From an uncultured Flavobacteriaceae bacterium (GTDB taxonomy: Bacteria > Bacteroidota > Bacteroidia > Flavobacteriales > Flavobacteriaceae): 64,000 bases of DNA. Position numbers and translations under genes: made by a program. The notes beneath the pieces were generated by a model. That model was given only the letters and a program-made list of their open reading frames with translations. It was not told the origin of the DNA and made no database searches. The DNA is taken from assembly GCA_905181615.1 (NCBI GenBank), contig CAJIYH010000002.1, positions 124,001-188,000 of the forward strand, in the 5' to 3' direction. Below, in pieces: positions 1-8,789 of the stretch. Each line of letters opens with the position of its first letter. Position 1 is the first letter of the stretch.

Positions 1-94
1 ATTAATGAATTATTTCAACATCTAATTTGACACATACTTTTAAATTTTTAAAGATTAAATTCAAATTCAATTACTATTTAACATATATGTAGTG

Positions 95-102
95 AATATT
101 TG
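95..102 (+). promoter_or_regulatory. Possible -7 box of the lipoprotein gene
   Basis: AATATTTG differs by one base from the Bacteroidetes -7 consensus TAnnTTTG and lies 15 bases before the chosen ATG at 118. I see no convincing -33 element, so this is a weak call. Confidence 0.3.
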
Positions 103-117
103 TTTTATTTTTACAAG

Positions 118-1137
118 ATGCATTCCTATTCAACTAAAGGCTTCATTTTTATTAGTTTACTAGCTATTCAGCTATTGGTGGGTTGTACCGAACCTGTATT
201 TTTTAATGCTACAGAACAAATAGATTTGTCTGGCTGGGAGAATACGGGAAGTGTCAACGCCTCTTTTTTAGCTACAAATCGTGTTTTTGCCTCTACCAAT
301 AATACAGGTTCCCCTACTTTCGAGGTAAACTATATCGCAACAGCATCTAACATAGATAGCCTAATATGGCAATTCCCCGGAGGTACTCCAGCATCTTCAA
401 CTTTGGTTCAAGAAGCTGTTACTTATGAGGGTTTCGGATCCTTTGATGTTGGCCTTGAAGTTTTTAATTCAGAGGATGTTGATCGAAGATATGTTGAAGA
501 CTACATCCGCTTGTTTTATCAAGATGATTGGTCTTTTTCGGCAGACAGTTGGACTATTTCTGGGACAACATCTGCATCAGATTATGAGCCAAAAACAGAT
601 GCGGATGGTAATGCAGTAACTTCATGGATTATAGTTCCATATACTGTAGCAAATCAGGCCGAGTGTCTTAAGTCATTTTCTAGCTTTCCGTCTAATAACC
701 TTATTCTAGAGTTTGATTATAAATTAGAAAAAATACCCGTGCTCTATGTTGCTTCAAATTATGTTGTAAGTAGAACAACTACTATTATATCATCGGGAAC
801 TTCAGTAACAAATACATTCACAATAACAAATCTCGACAACCCTATTGAATATGTTGATCAAGATACAACCCCTGTTCCAACTACTTTTATTTCTCCAAGT
901 ACTTATCCAGGCGAAAGACGATTAATTTTAAATTATAATGGCTTTCCAATATGGGTGACCTCCAAAATGACAAACGGCTTATTTAAAAGAGTCAAGCTAT
1001 CACTTCCCTCTTTATCAAATTTTGAGCTAGGTTTTATAAAAACTCAAAATGCACTAGATGCCTCTGGAGTTATTGATTATCCTTATCAAGCAGAAATTAA
1101 AAATCTTACAATAAAACTTCGAGAAGAAGAGCAATAG
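118..1137 (+). CDS. PKD-domain lipoprotein, function unknown
   Basis: A 339-residue exported lipoprotein. The N-terminus has a basic/hydrophobic signal and a lipobox LLVGC with the lipidated cysteine near residue 23. Around residues 70-115 the pattern SNIDSLIWQFPGG...YEGFGSFDVGLEV is that of a PKD-type beta-sandwich, common in surface lipoproteins of Bacteroidetes. The rest is beta-rich with no motif I recognise. An upstream in-frame TTG at 100 would add six residues, but ATG at 118 puts the signal peptide at its natural beginning. It stands alone and converges on the FAD-oxidase gene. A carbohydrate- or protein-binding role outside the cell is only an inference. Confidence 0.75.
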   Translation: MHSYSTKGFIFISLLAIQLLVGCTEPVFFNATEQIDLSGWENTGSVNASFLATNRVFASTNNTGSPTFEVNYIATASNIDSLIWQFPGGTPASSTLVQEAVTYEGFGSFDVGLEVFNSEDVDRRYVEDYIRLFYQDDWSFSADSWTISGTTSASDYEPKTDADGNAVTSWIIVPYTVANQAECLKSFSSFPSNNLILEFDYKLEKIPVLYVASNYVVSRTTTIISSGTSVTNTFTITNLDNPIEYVDQDTTPVPTTFISPSTYPGERRLILNYNGFPIWVTSKMTNGLFKRVKLSLPSLSNFELGFIKTQNALDASGVIDYPYQAEIKNLTIKLREEEQ

Positions 1138-1150
1138 TTCAACTTTTGTG

Positions 1151-2536
1151 TTAAAATATTCTTCCAGGATTTAGAATGTTTTTTGAGTCAAAGGTTTTCT
1201 TAAGAATTTTCATCAATTCAATTTCTTCTTTAGATCTACTTGTATGTAAATAGGCTTTTTTATGCAAGCCAATTCCATGTTCAGCAGAAACCGAGCCTCC
1301 CACTTCTTTTAAAGGCTTATAAATAATTTGGTTGATTGCTTCAATAATTTCAGGAGTGTTGTCTTTCTTGCCAATTATGTAATGAATGTTTCCATCGGCT
1401 ACATGTCCAAAACTAAAAACACGCTCAACAAAGGGTAATTTATAGAGTTCTTCTGTTGCCTTTTTAACAAGTTCTCCAATGAGAGGGATGGGTATACTTA
1501 TGTCAAAGTGCTGATCATAGTTAGCTTGAGCAGCTAGAATAGAAACATCTTCACGGATTTGCCATATAGTATTTAATTCTCTTTCAGATTGCGCCATAAC
1601 ACCATCTTGAATTAATTCCATTTCTATGGATTCACTAATTAAATTTTCAAGTCTACTATAATCTTCTTTAGGTTGACTTCCCAGGCTTTCGACAAACACA
1701 TAATAATTATATTCTGAATTAAGAGGAGGATTAAGGTGCGAAGATTCTCCAGTCATTGCTTTGTATGTGTCTTGCCACATCAATTCAAAACCACTTAAGG
1801 TTCCTGCTAGATTTTTTTCTAAGAATTTCAAGACTTTGATGACATTGTCATAAGTTTTAATTCCAACAATAGCTGATGAGCGACTTGAAGGGGCTTCAGA
1901 GAGTCTCAGAATGATTTTGGTGATAATTCCCAAAGTTCCTTCGGAGCCTATAAAAAATTGCTTAAGATCGTATCCAGAGTTGTCTTTGATTGTTTTTTTT
2001 AAGGATGAAATAATTGTTCCGTCCGGAAGAACAGCTTCTATTCCCAGAACCATTTGTCGGGTCATTCCATATCTAAAAACACGTAAGCCTCCGGCATTTG
2101 TTGAAACTACTCCACCAATTTGAGCTGAACCTTTGGAGCCAAAGCTCATGGGCAATAAAAGTTGTTTCTCTGCTGCGGCATCAATCATGTGTTCCAATAT
2201 AGCTCCTGATTGTGCGGTAATTGTTTTACTTTGAACATCTACTTCTTGAATTGCATTCATTTTATCTAAAGCAATTACAAGCTGATTTGATTCTGTTTCG
2301 GTTCCACCTACTAGATTTGTAAGTCCCCCATGAATAATAACTTCTTGATTTTCCCTGTGACAGTATTTCATTATTTGTGAAACCTGTTCGGTGGAGTTAG
2401 GGAAGACTACTGCTTTTGCTTCTAAAGGAATGTCTGTTTTCCAAATATGGGTAAAACGTTCTTTTTCTGCTCCAGAGTGAAGAATGTTGACTTCACCAAC
2501 TATTTCAGTGAGGCTGTTAATTAAGTTTTGTTTCAT
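1151..2536 (-). CDS. FAD-linked 2-hydroxyacid dehydrogenase (GlcD/D-lactate dehydrogenase type)
   Basis: A 461-residue flavoprotein of the vanillyl-alcohol-oxidase/PCMH fold that oxidises a D-2-hydroxyacid such as D-lactate, glycolate or D-2-hydroxyglutarate. The FAD pyrophosphate loop IHGGLTNLVGG is at about residues 68-78. The C-terminal cap has the metal-site motifs HVADGNIH (about 378-385) and SAEHG (about 417-421), and the protein ends in the family signature LNPGRIF. It is full length. It is the last gene of the ald-scoA-scoB run, 9 bases after scoB, so it is probably co-transcribed. The sequence does not settle which hydroxyacid is used. Confidence 0.88.
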   Translation of the reverse strand: MKQNLINSLTEIVGEVNILHSGAEKERFTHIWKTDIPLEAKAVVFPNSTEQVSQIMKYCHRENQEVIIHGGLTNLVGGTETESNQLVIALDKMNAIQEVDVQSKTITAQSGAILEHMIDAAAEKQLLLPMSFGSKGSAQIGGVVSTNAGGLRVFRYGMTRQMVLGIEAVLPDGTIISSLKKTIKDNSGYDLKQFFIGSEGTLGIITKIILRLSEAPSSRSSAIVGIKTYDNVIKVLKFLEKNLAGTLSGFELMWQDTYKAMTGESSHLNPPLNSEYNYYVFVESLGSQPKEDYSRLENLISESIEMELIQDGVMAQSERELNTIWQIREDVSILAAQANYDQHFDISIPIPLIGELVKKATEELYKLPFVERVFSFGHVADGNIHYIIGKKDNTPEIIEAINQIIYKPLKEVGGSVSAEHGIGLHKKAYLHTSRSKEEIELMKILKKTFDSKNILNPGRIF

Positions 2537-2545
2537 TCTATTATT

Positions 2546-3202
2546 TTAAAAAGACATTTCGCAAACATCATTAGCAACAGAAATATTTCCTTGAGTTGCT
2601 TGAATTACTTGCTCAACAGTTACTCCTGGAGCTGTTTCAAGTAAAATAAACCCTGTTGGACCAATTTCTAGAAAGGCTAATTCAGTAACGATTTTCTTTA
2701 CACAACCAACTCCTGTTAGTGGTAAGCTACAACTCTTTAGTAATTTCGACATGCCTGCTCGGTTAGTATGCATCATGGCAACAATTATGTTTTCAGCAGA
2801 TGCAACTAAATCCATAGCACCTCCCATACCTTTAACCATTTTGCCCGGTATTTTCCAATTAGCAATATCTCCGGTTTCCGAAACTTCCATTGCACCTAAA
2901 ATAGTAAGGTCTACATGTTTACCTCGAATCATCGCAAAACTGGTTGAAGAATCGAAGAAAGAAGCTCCTTTAAGAGTTGTTATAGTTTGTTTTCCAGCGT
3001 TTATAATATCAGCATCTTCATCTCCTTCAAAAGGAAATGGGCCCATACCCAAAACGCCATTTTCGCTCTGAAACTCAACATCAATATTTTTAGGAATATA
3101 ATTTACTACTAAAGTTGGAATTCCTATTCCCAAGTTAACATAATACCCATGTTTCAATTCTTGAGCAATTCGTTGTGCTATTCCATTTTTGTCTAATGCC
3201 AT
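2546..3202 (-). CDS. scoB: Succinyl-CoA:3-ketoacid CoA-transferase subunit B
   Basis: Beta subunit of the class I CoA-transferase that moves CoA between succinyl-CoA and acetoacetate (ketone-body use or leucine/butanoate breakdown). The catalytic glutamate sits in QSENGVLGMGP at residue 47, the hallmark of this subunit. At 218 residues it is full length. It follows scoA by 3 bases, so the two subunits are made together. In-frame start and family length both fit ATG at 3202. The exact acyl acceptor cannot be read from sequence. Confidence 0.93.
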   Translation of the reverse strand: MALDKNGIAQRIAQELKHGYYVNLGIGIPTLVVNYIPKNIDVEFQSENGVLGMGPFPFEGDEDADIINAGKQTITTLKGASFFDSSTSFAMIRGKHVDLTILGAMEVSETGDIANWKIPGKMVKGMGGAMDLVASAENIIVAMMHTNRAGMSKLLKSCSLPLTGVGCVKKIVTELAFLEIGPTGFILLETAPGVTVEQVIQATQGNISVANDVCEMSF

Positions 3203-3205
3203 AGG

Positions 3206-3907
3206 TTAGGTTTTTGATCTAACTGTTCGTTGTTCAATCCTTTTTTCATAACCAGTTCCTTTAAAAATGCGTTGAATAAATATTCCAGGAACATGAATTT
3301 GATTTGGGTCTAAACTTCCAGCAGAAACTAATTCTTCTACTTCAACTACTGTAATTTTAGCCGCCCCGCACATGTTTGGATTAAAATTTCGTGCAGTACC
3401 TTTAAATATCAAATTACCAGCTTCATCACCTTTCCAAGCTTTAATAAAACCAAAATCAGCTTCAAATGCTTTTTCTAGCACGTGCATTTTGCCATTAAAT
3501 TCTCTTACTTCCTTGCCTTCAGCCACTTCTGTTCCATAGCCAGCTGGTGTATAGAACCCTGGAAACCCAGCTTGAGCAGCACGTGATCGTTCAGCTAAAG
3601 TCCCTTGAGGAATAAGTTCTACCTCTAATTCTCCGCTAAGCATTTGTCTTTCAAATTCAGCGTTTTCTCCTACATAAGACGCAATCATTTTTCTTATTTG
3701 TTTCTGCTGAAGTAATAGCCCCAAGCCAAAATCATCAATCCCAGCATTATTTGATATACAGGTAAGATTCATAACTTCAAGGCGAACCAATTCAGCTATT
3801 GCTTTTTCTGGAATCCCACATAATCCAAAACCTCCGAGCAATAATGTCATGTTGTTTTTAACACCTTTGAGGGCTTGGGTAACATTAGGAACGGTTTTAT
3901 TAATCAT
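3206..3907 (-). CDS. scoA: Succinyl-CoA:3-ketoacid CoA-transferase subunit A
   Basis: Alpha subunit of the same CoA-transferase. The glycine-rich CoA-binding stretch [10 protein letters not shown] is at about residues 25-34, followed by the conserved NNAG (about 53-56) and [12 protein letters not shown] typical of the family. Full length at 233 residues. It lies 9 bases downstream of ald and just before scoB in one minus-strand operon, linking amino-acid and ketoacid use. Confidence 0.93.
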   Translation of the reverse strand: MINKTVPNVTQALKGVKNNMTLLLGGFGLCGIPEKAIAELVRLEVMNLTCISNNAGIDDFGLGLLLQQKQIRKMIASYVGENAEFERQMLSGELEVELIPQGTLAERSRAAQAGFPGFYTPAGYGTEVAEGKEVREFNGKMHVLEKAFEADFGFIKAWKGDEAGNLIFKGTARNFNPNMCGAAKITVVEVEELVSAGSLDPNQIHVPGIFIQRIFKGTGYEKRIEQRTVRSKT

Positions 3908-3916
3908 ATCAAAAAG

Positions 3917-5032
3917 TTAAGTAAGTAAATCCTCTAAAACTTCATATTGAAGATCAAATGTTCGTGCAATTGGTTCATAAACAATTTTTCCATTTAATAT
4001 ATTTATTCCTTTAGAAAGCCCAATATTAATTGAACAAGCCTCTCTCCAACCTTTAGATGCAATTAGCTTAATATAAGGAAGTGTAACATTATTTAAAGCT
4101 TGGGTAGATGTTTGTGGAACAGCTCCAGGAATGTTTGCTACGCAGTAATGTAATATATTGTCTTTAATATATGTTGGGTTTTCGTGTGTAGTAGGAATTG
4201 AGGACTCGAAACATCCTCCTTGATCAATAGCAACGTCTATAAGAACGGTTCCTTTGGCCATTTTTTTTAGCATTGGTCTAGTAATTAACTTTGGAGCTTT
4301 AGCACCAGGAATTAATATTGCACCAATTATTAAATCAGCTATTTTTATCAACTTATTAATGGTTTCTTCCGACGAAAATAATGAAGTAACGTTTGGAGGA
4401 AGGATTTCGGATAGGTAGCGAAGACGTTCTATATTTATATCTAATATTGTTACATCAGCTCCTAATCCTGCAGCCATTTTAGCAGCTTCAGTACCAACAA
4501 CACCTCCTCCCAGGATCAACACTTTTGCAGGAGGTACTCCAGGAACTCCACCCAGAAGAATACCCTTTCCTTGTTGAGGTTTTTCTAAATACTTTGCTCC
4601 TTGTTGAATGGACATTCTTCCAGCAACTTCAGACATTGGAATTAGCAAAGGAAGTTTTTTTGAAGCATCTTCTATAGTTTCATATGAGATACAAATACAT
4701 TTCTGTTTTTGCATCGCTAAGGTTAGCTCTTTAGAGGATGCAAAATGAAAGAAAGTGAAGATTATTTGATCTCTACGTATAAGTTTAAATTCATCCGATA
4801 ACGGCTCTTTAACTTTGATAATCATCTCACTTTGAGCGTAAACTGTTTTTGCGTCTGGTGAAATTTGTGCACCAACTGCTCGGTAGTTTTCATCTGAAAA
4901 CCCGCTTCCAGTTCCAGCATCTTTTTCAATATATACAGTGTTTGAATGTTTTATTATCTCAGAAACACTAGAAGGGGTTAATCCAACCCTATATTCATTA
5001 TTTTTAATTTCCTTAGGGACTCCAATAACCAT
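3917..5032 (-). CDS. ald: Alanine dehydrogenase
   Basis: NAD-dependent alanine dehydrogenase (L-alanine to pyruvate and ammonium). The protein opens with the family signature VGVPKE-like MVIGVPKEIKNNEYRVG. The catalytic lysine and histidine of characterised enzymes correspond to K75 in VKEP and H96 in FFHFASS. The Rossmann motif GGGVVG is at 175-180. At 371 residues it matches the classical Bacillus-type enzyme. It is the first gene of the operon with scoA, scoB and the FAD oxidase. The leader contains only an AT palindrome (5042-5055) and an imperfect -7 box. Confidence 0.93.
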   Translation of the reverse strand: MVIGVPKEIKNNEYRVGLTPSSVSEIIKHSNTVYIEKDAGTGSGFSDENYRAVGAQISPDAKTVYAQSEMIIKVKEPLSDEFKLIRRDQIIFTFFHFASSKELTLAMQKQKCICISYETIEDASKKLPLLIPMSEVAGRMSIQQGAKYLEKPQQGKGILLGGVPGVPPAKVLILGGGVVGTEAAKMAAGLGADVTILDINIERLRYLSEILPPNVTSLFSSEETINKLIKIADLIIGAILIPGAKAPKLITRPMLKKMAKGTVLIDVAIDQGGCFESSIPTTHENPTYIKDNILHYCVANIPGAVPQTSTQALNNVTLPYIKLIASKGWREACSINIGLSKGINILNGKIVYEPIARTFDLQYEVLEDLLT

Positions 5033-5194
5033 AACTTAAGGTTTAAATATTTAAATAAATGTACTTATTTTTTTGAATTAAATTCATTTTGAAAACACAT
5101 TTAAATTCTCTTAATTTTGATCTTTTTTCTAAAAATAGAATCATATTTTTTTATTGAAACACATAGTATTTCTGGCTGTTCGCGATAAAAAAAG

Positions 5195-5202
5195 TATCTT
5201 TG
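5195..5202 (+). promoter_or_regulatory. -7 box immediately before a start codon
   Basis: TATCTTTG is an exact match to the Bacteroidetes -7 consensus TAnnTTTG. It ends 3 bases before the ATG at 5206, so transcription would begin at or next to the A of the start codon and the mRNA would be leaderless. No clear -33 element is seen. Confidence 0.6.
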
Positions 5203-5205
5203 ATT

Positions 5206-5433
5206 ATGGCATTAACAAACAACGACATCTTTAAAAAACTCCGCGTTGCTCTTAAATTGAGAGACGTTGACATTGTTGAAATCTGCAAACTTGTGGACTT
5301 TAAAGTATCCAAAGGGGAGCTTGGCGCTTTTTTTAGAAAAGAAGACCATCCTAAATATATGGAATGTGGAGATCAAATTTTAAGAAACTTCTTAAATGGC
5401 TTGGTTATTCATTTAAGAGGGCCTCAAAAATAA
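5206..5433 (+). CDS. DUF1456 (YehS-like) protein
   Basis: A 75-residue protein matching the DUF1456/YehS family: TNNDIFKKLRVALKLRDVDIVEI, then a KGELGAFFRKEDHPKY segment and a C-terminal helix. The E. coli member has two such repeats; this protein has one, which is common in Bacteroidetes. An in-frame TTG at 5200 lies inside the -7 box, so ATG at 5206 is preferred. It is a single-gene unit. The function of the family is not known. Confidence 0.82.
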   Translation: MALTNNDIFKKLRVALKLRDVDIVEICKLVDFKVSKGELGAFFRKEDHPKYMECGDQILRNFLNGLVIHLRGPQK

Positions 5434-5482
5434 CCTTCCTTTTTTATTAAATAAAACGGCCTAGATATCAGGACTTTTTAAA

Positions 5483-5506
5483 TATTAAAACGTAGATGTT
5501 TTAATA
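5483..5506. repeat. Inverted repeat, 9-bp arms
   Basis: TATTAAAAC and GTTTTAATA form a perfect 9-bp inverted repeat around the 6-base loop GTAGAT in the 156-base gap between the DUF1456 gene and the BNR-repeat gene. It lacks a GC-rich stem, so it could be a weak terminator or a protein-binding site; neither is proven. Confidence 0.45.
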
Positions 5507-5589
5507 CTAAGTGTTAGTTATTTAAGAATTCTTTATTTTTCATATCTTTAAATTCTTAGTTTGTTTACATTTTAATTAAAACTATAATT

Positions 5590-8500
5590 ATGAGACATTT
5601 ATTTTCAATACTTTTTTTGATTTGCTCCATGCAATTAGGTGCACAACAATTTTCAACTACATGGCTAAAAGAAGCTGCTCCAAGAAATATTGGACCTGGT
5701 GGAATGAGTGGAAGAATTACTTCTATTGATGTAGTAGAATCAAACCCTGATATCATTTATGTGGGGACTGCCTCAGGTGGTTTGTGGAAATCTACTAGTG
5801 CTGGTATTTCTTGGGAACCTGTTTTTAACGACCAAGTAACAGCTTCTGTAGGGGCAGTTGCAATTCAACAATCTAATCCAGATGTTATTTGGGTTGGAAC
5901 TGGAGAAGGAAATCCTAGAAATAGTTTAAATGGAGGATATGGAATTTATAAATCACTAGATGGCGGGAAGTCATGGAAGTCTATGGGCCTTCAGAAAACC
6001 AGACACATTCACAGAGTCATAATTGACCCTTCAAATCCAAACATAGTATATGTGGCTGCAATTGGATCACCTTGGGGTGAGCATCCAGAACGTGGAATTT
6101 ATAAAACAACTAACGGTGGAAAGTCATGGAGTAAAGTTTTATTCATAAATAATAAAACAGGAGCTGCAGATTTGGTAATGGATCCAAGCAATCCTAATAA
6201 ATTAGTTGCTGCTATGTGGGAACATAAACGTGATCCTTGGTTTTTTAAATCTGGTGGTTCTGGAAGTGGTTTACATATAACTTATGACGGTGGTAAAACC
6301 TGGTCAAAAAAAACAGATGCTGATGGTTTACCCAAAGGAGATTTAGGAAGAATAGGTTTAGCTATTGCACCTAATAAAACAAACATCATATATGCTTTAG
6401 TTGAGTCAAAGAAAAATGCGTTATACAAATCTGAGGATGGTGGTTTTAATTGGAAAAAAATTAACGACAAAAGTAACATTGGAAATAGACCTTTTTATTA
6501 TTCTGACATTGCCGTTGATCCACAAAATGAAAATCGTGTATTTTCAGTATTTACTTACGTAAATGTTTCACAAGATGGTGGAAAAAACTTCAGTGAATTA
6601 ATGCCTGCTTATGGTGTGGATAATGGAGTTCATCCTGATCACCATGCTTGGTGGATTCATCCAAAAGATGGATCTTTCATAATAGATGGTAACGATGGAG
6701 GATTGAATATTACTCGTGACGGAGGAAAAACCTGGCGTTTTATTGGAAACATCCCGGTTGCTCAATTTTATCACATCAGCGTAGATAATGAGTTTCCTTA
6801 TAACGTATACGGTGGAATGCAAGACAATGGTTCTTGGAGAGGTCCAGCTTATGTCTGGAAGACTCAGGGGATAAGAAATTCATATTGGCAAGAAATTGCT
6901 TTTGGAGACGGATTTGATGTAGTTCCTGATTTAGATGATTCTCGTTATGGTTATGCGATGAGCCAGCAAGGATTTGTTTCTCGTTACGATTGGAAAACTG
7001 GAAATAATTATATAGTTAGACCAACACACCCAGAAGCAGACACTGTCTTAAGATTCAACTGGAACGCTGCAATTGGACAAGATCCTTTTGATAATAGTAC
7101 TGTTTATTTTGGAAGTCAATTTGTTCATAAAAGTGAAGATAAAGGACAAACTTGGGAAGTTATTTCTCCAGACCTAACAACAAATGACCCTGAAAAGCAA
7201 AAACAAAGTGAGAGCGGGGGATTAACTCTTGATGCTACAGGAGCAGAAAATCATTGCACAATATTGGTTATCGAACCTTCTGCTTTAGAAAAAAACATGC
7301 TTTGGGCTGCATCTGATGATGGAAGAGTTCATTTCACAAAAGATGGAGGAGAAACTTGGGTTGATGTTAGTAAAAACCTGAAGGGACTTCCTGCAGGTAG
7401 CTGGATTACTCAAATTAAAGCATCACAAAAAAATAAAGGAGAAGCTCTTTTAGTAGCAAATGATTACAGAAGATTTAACTATACCCCTTATGCTTACAGA
7501 ACTAAAAACTATGGTAAAACATGGGAGCGTATTGTAGATGAAACAAATGCTGAGAGTTATGTTTTAAGTATTATTGAAGATCCAATAAACTCGGATTTGA
7601 TGTTCTTAGGAACAGACGATGGATTATACATCTCATTTAATGCTGGAAAGAAATGGAAAAAATTTGACTCTGAAATTTTCCCGACAGTATCAGTTAAGGA
7701 TTTAGTTATTCAGACGAGAGAACATGATTTAGTGATTGGAACCTTTGGAAGGGCTGCCTGGGTTTTAGATGATATTCGTCCATTGAGAGCTATGGCAACT
7801 AATTCAGACCTTGTAAAGGACAGCTCCATGCAATTATTTGAACCACCAACAGCTTATTTAGCCGCATACCAACAGCCAACAGGAAGTCGTTTTGGAGCAG
7901 ATGCTATGTATCAAGGAACGAACCGAAAGTTTGGTGCAATGATTTCTTATTATGTAAATCCGCCTGTTGAGAAAAAGGAAGATTCGAAAAAGAAAAAAGA
8001 CTCAGATAAAGTAGATGAAAAAGAAATCAAAAAAGACTCTTTAACTCTTATGGTTTTTGATGGAGAACGTTTAATAAGAACCCTTAAAAAGAAAGTGCCA
8101 AAGAAACAAGGAATTCATCGTTGGTACTGGAATATGGATGAAAAAGGAGTTTCTAGACCAAGCAGAAGAGTTTCAAAATCTAAGAGAGAACCATCTGGAG
8201 TTCAGGTTAAGCCAGGAACTTATCGTTTGGTAATGACTTTTGGAGAAGAGCGTTCTGAACAAAATATTACTGTAGCTAGTGACCCTAGGTTGTCAGTTAA
8301 TAAAGAAAGTATTGATCAAGTTTATACTGCTTCAAAAGAACTTGAAGGCTATATGGCGTCAGCCGCAAGTGCTGTAAGTCAATTGTCGGAAAGTAAACAG
8401 GCGCTTTCAGATTATCAAAAGCTTTTTAGTAAAAATAAGTCAGATGAAATGAAATCACTGCTTAAGGAAATTAAAGGTCAAACAAAGGTAATTGATTCTT

Positions 8501-8787
8501 TAATGGCTCTATATATAGGGAAAGTAGATAAGCGTCAGGGAATTGTTAGAAACCCACAAAGTACTGTGATGACTCGAATTAGAAACGCTTCAGGTTATAT
8601 TGGAAGTCGTCAAGAGGGAATGTCTTCTACTGAAAACGAGCTGCTTAAACATGCGAAAGAAGAATTAGCAGTTGCAGTCAAAAAAACAAATGCTTTTTTT
8701 AAAGAAGTTTGGCCTGAATTAAAAGCTAAAATTGAAGCAGAAAACACTTCTCAATTTAAAGAGGTAAAAGAAATTACTATAGAGTAA
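5590..8787 (+). CDS. Secreted Asp-box/BNR beta-propeller protein
   Basis: A 1065-residue exported protein with a signal peptide ending near LGAQQ (residue 20). Many Asp-box motifs (S/T-x-D-G-G-x-x-W, such as SLDGGKSW, TYDGGKTW, SEDGGFNW, TKDGGETW) run from about residue 65 to 710 and build a sortilin/VPS10-like beta-propeller; databases usually call such proteins glycosyl hydrolases, without biochemical proof. A lysine/aspartate-rich low-complexity stretch at about 797-822 separates the propeller from a C-terminal domain with a FlgD-like beta segment and helices. Monocistronic; it nearly abuts murF on the other strand. A role in outer-surface binding or hydrolysis is inference. Confidence 0.85.
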   Translation: MRHLFSILFLICSMQLGAQQFSTTWLKEAAPRNIGPGGMSGRITSIDVVESNPDIIYVGTASGGLWKSTSAGISWEPVFNDQVTASVGAVAIQQSNPDVIWVGTGEGNPRNSLNGGYGIYKSLDGGKSWKSMGLQKTRHIHRVIIDPSNPNIVYVAAIGSPWGEHPERGIYKTTNGGKSWSKVLFINNKTGAADLVMDPSNPNKLVAAMWEHKRDPWFFKSGGSGSGLHITYDGGKTWSKKTDADGLPKGDLGRIGLAIAPNKTNIIYALVESKKNALYKSEDGGFNWKKINDKSNIGNRPFYYSDIAVDPQNENRVFSVFTYVNVSQDGGKNFSELMPAYGVDNGVHPDHHAWWIHPKDGSFIIDGNDGGLNITRDGGKTWRFIGNIPVAQFYHISVDNEFPYNVYGGMQDNGSWRGPAYVWKTQGIRNSYWQEIAFGDGFDVVPDLDDSRYGYAMSQQGFVSRYDWKTGNNYIVRPTHPEADTVLRFNWNAAIGQDPFDNSTVYFGSQFVHKSEDKGQTWEVISPDLTTNDPEKQKQSESGGLTLDATGAENHCTILVIEPSALEKNMLWAASDDGRVHFTKDGGETWVDVSKNLKGLPAGSWITQIKASQKNKGEALLVANDYRRFNYTPYAYRTKNYGKTWERIVDETNAESYVLSIIEDPINSDLMFLGTDDGLYISFNAGKKWKKFDSEIFPTVSVKDLVIQTREHDLVIGTFGRAAWVLDDIRPLRAMATNSDLVKDSSMQLFEPPTAYLAAYQQPTGSRFGADAMYQGTNRKFGAMISYYVNPPVEKKEDSKKKKDSDKVDEKEIKKDSLTLMVFDGERLIRTLKKKVPKKQGIHRWYWNMDEKGVSRPSRRVSKSKREPSGVQVKPGTYRLVMTFGEERSEQNITVASDPRLSVNKESIDQVYTASKELEGYMASAASAVSQLSESKQALSDYQKLFSKNKSDEMKSLLKEIKGQTKVIDSLMALYIGKVDKRQGIVRNPQSTVMTRIRNASGYIGSRQEGMSSTENELLKHAKEELAVAVKKTNAFFKEVWPELKAKIEAENTSQFKEVKEITIE

Positions 8788-8789
8788 TT

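Noticed and set aside
425-619. Reading frame of 64 codons inside the PKD lipoprotein gene
   Set aside because: It overlaps a clear gene on the same strand in another frame, has no homology I recognise and no promoter.
5042-5055. 14-base palindrome TTTAAATATTTAAA before ald
   Set aside because: Perfect but made only of A and T in an AT-rich leader; it is expected by chance and has no family support as an operator.
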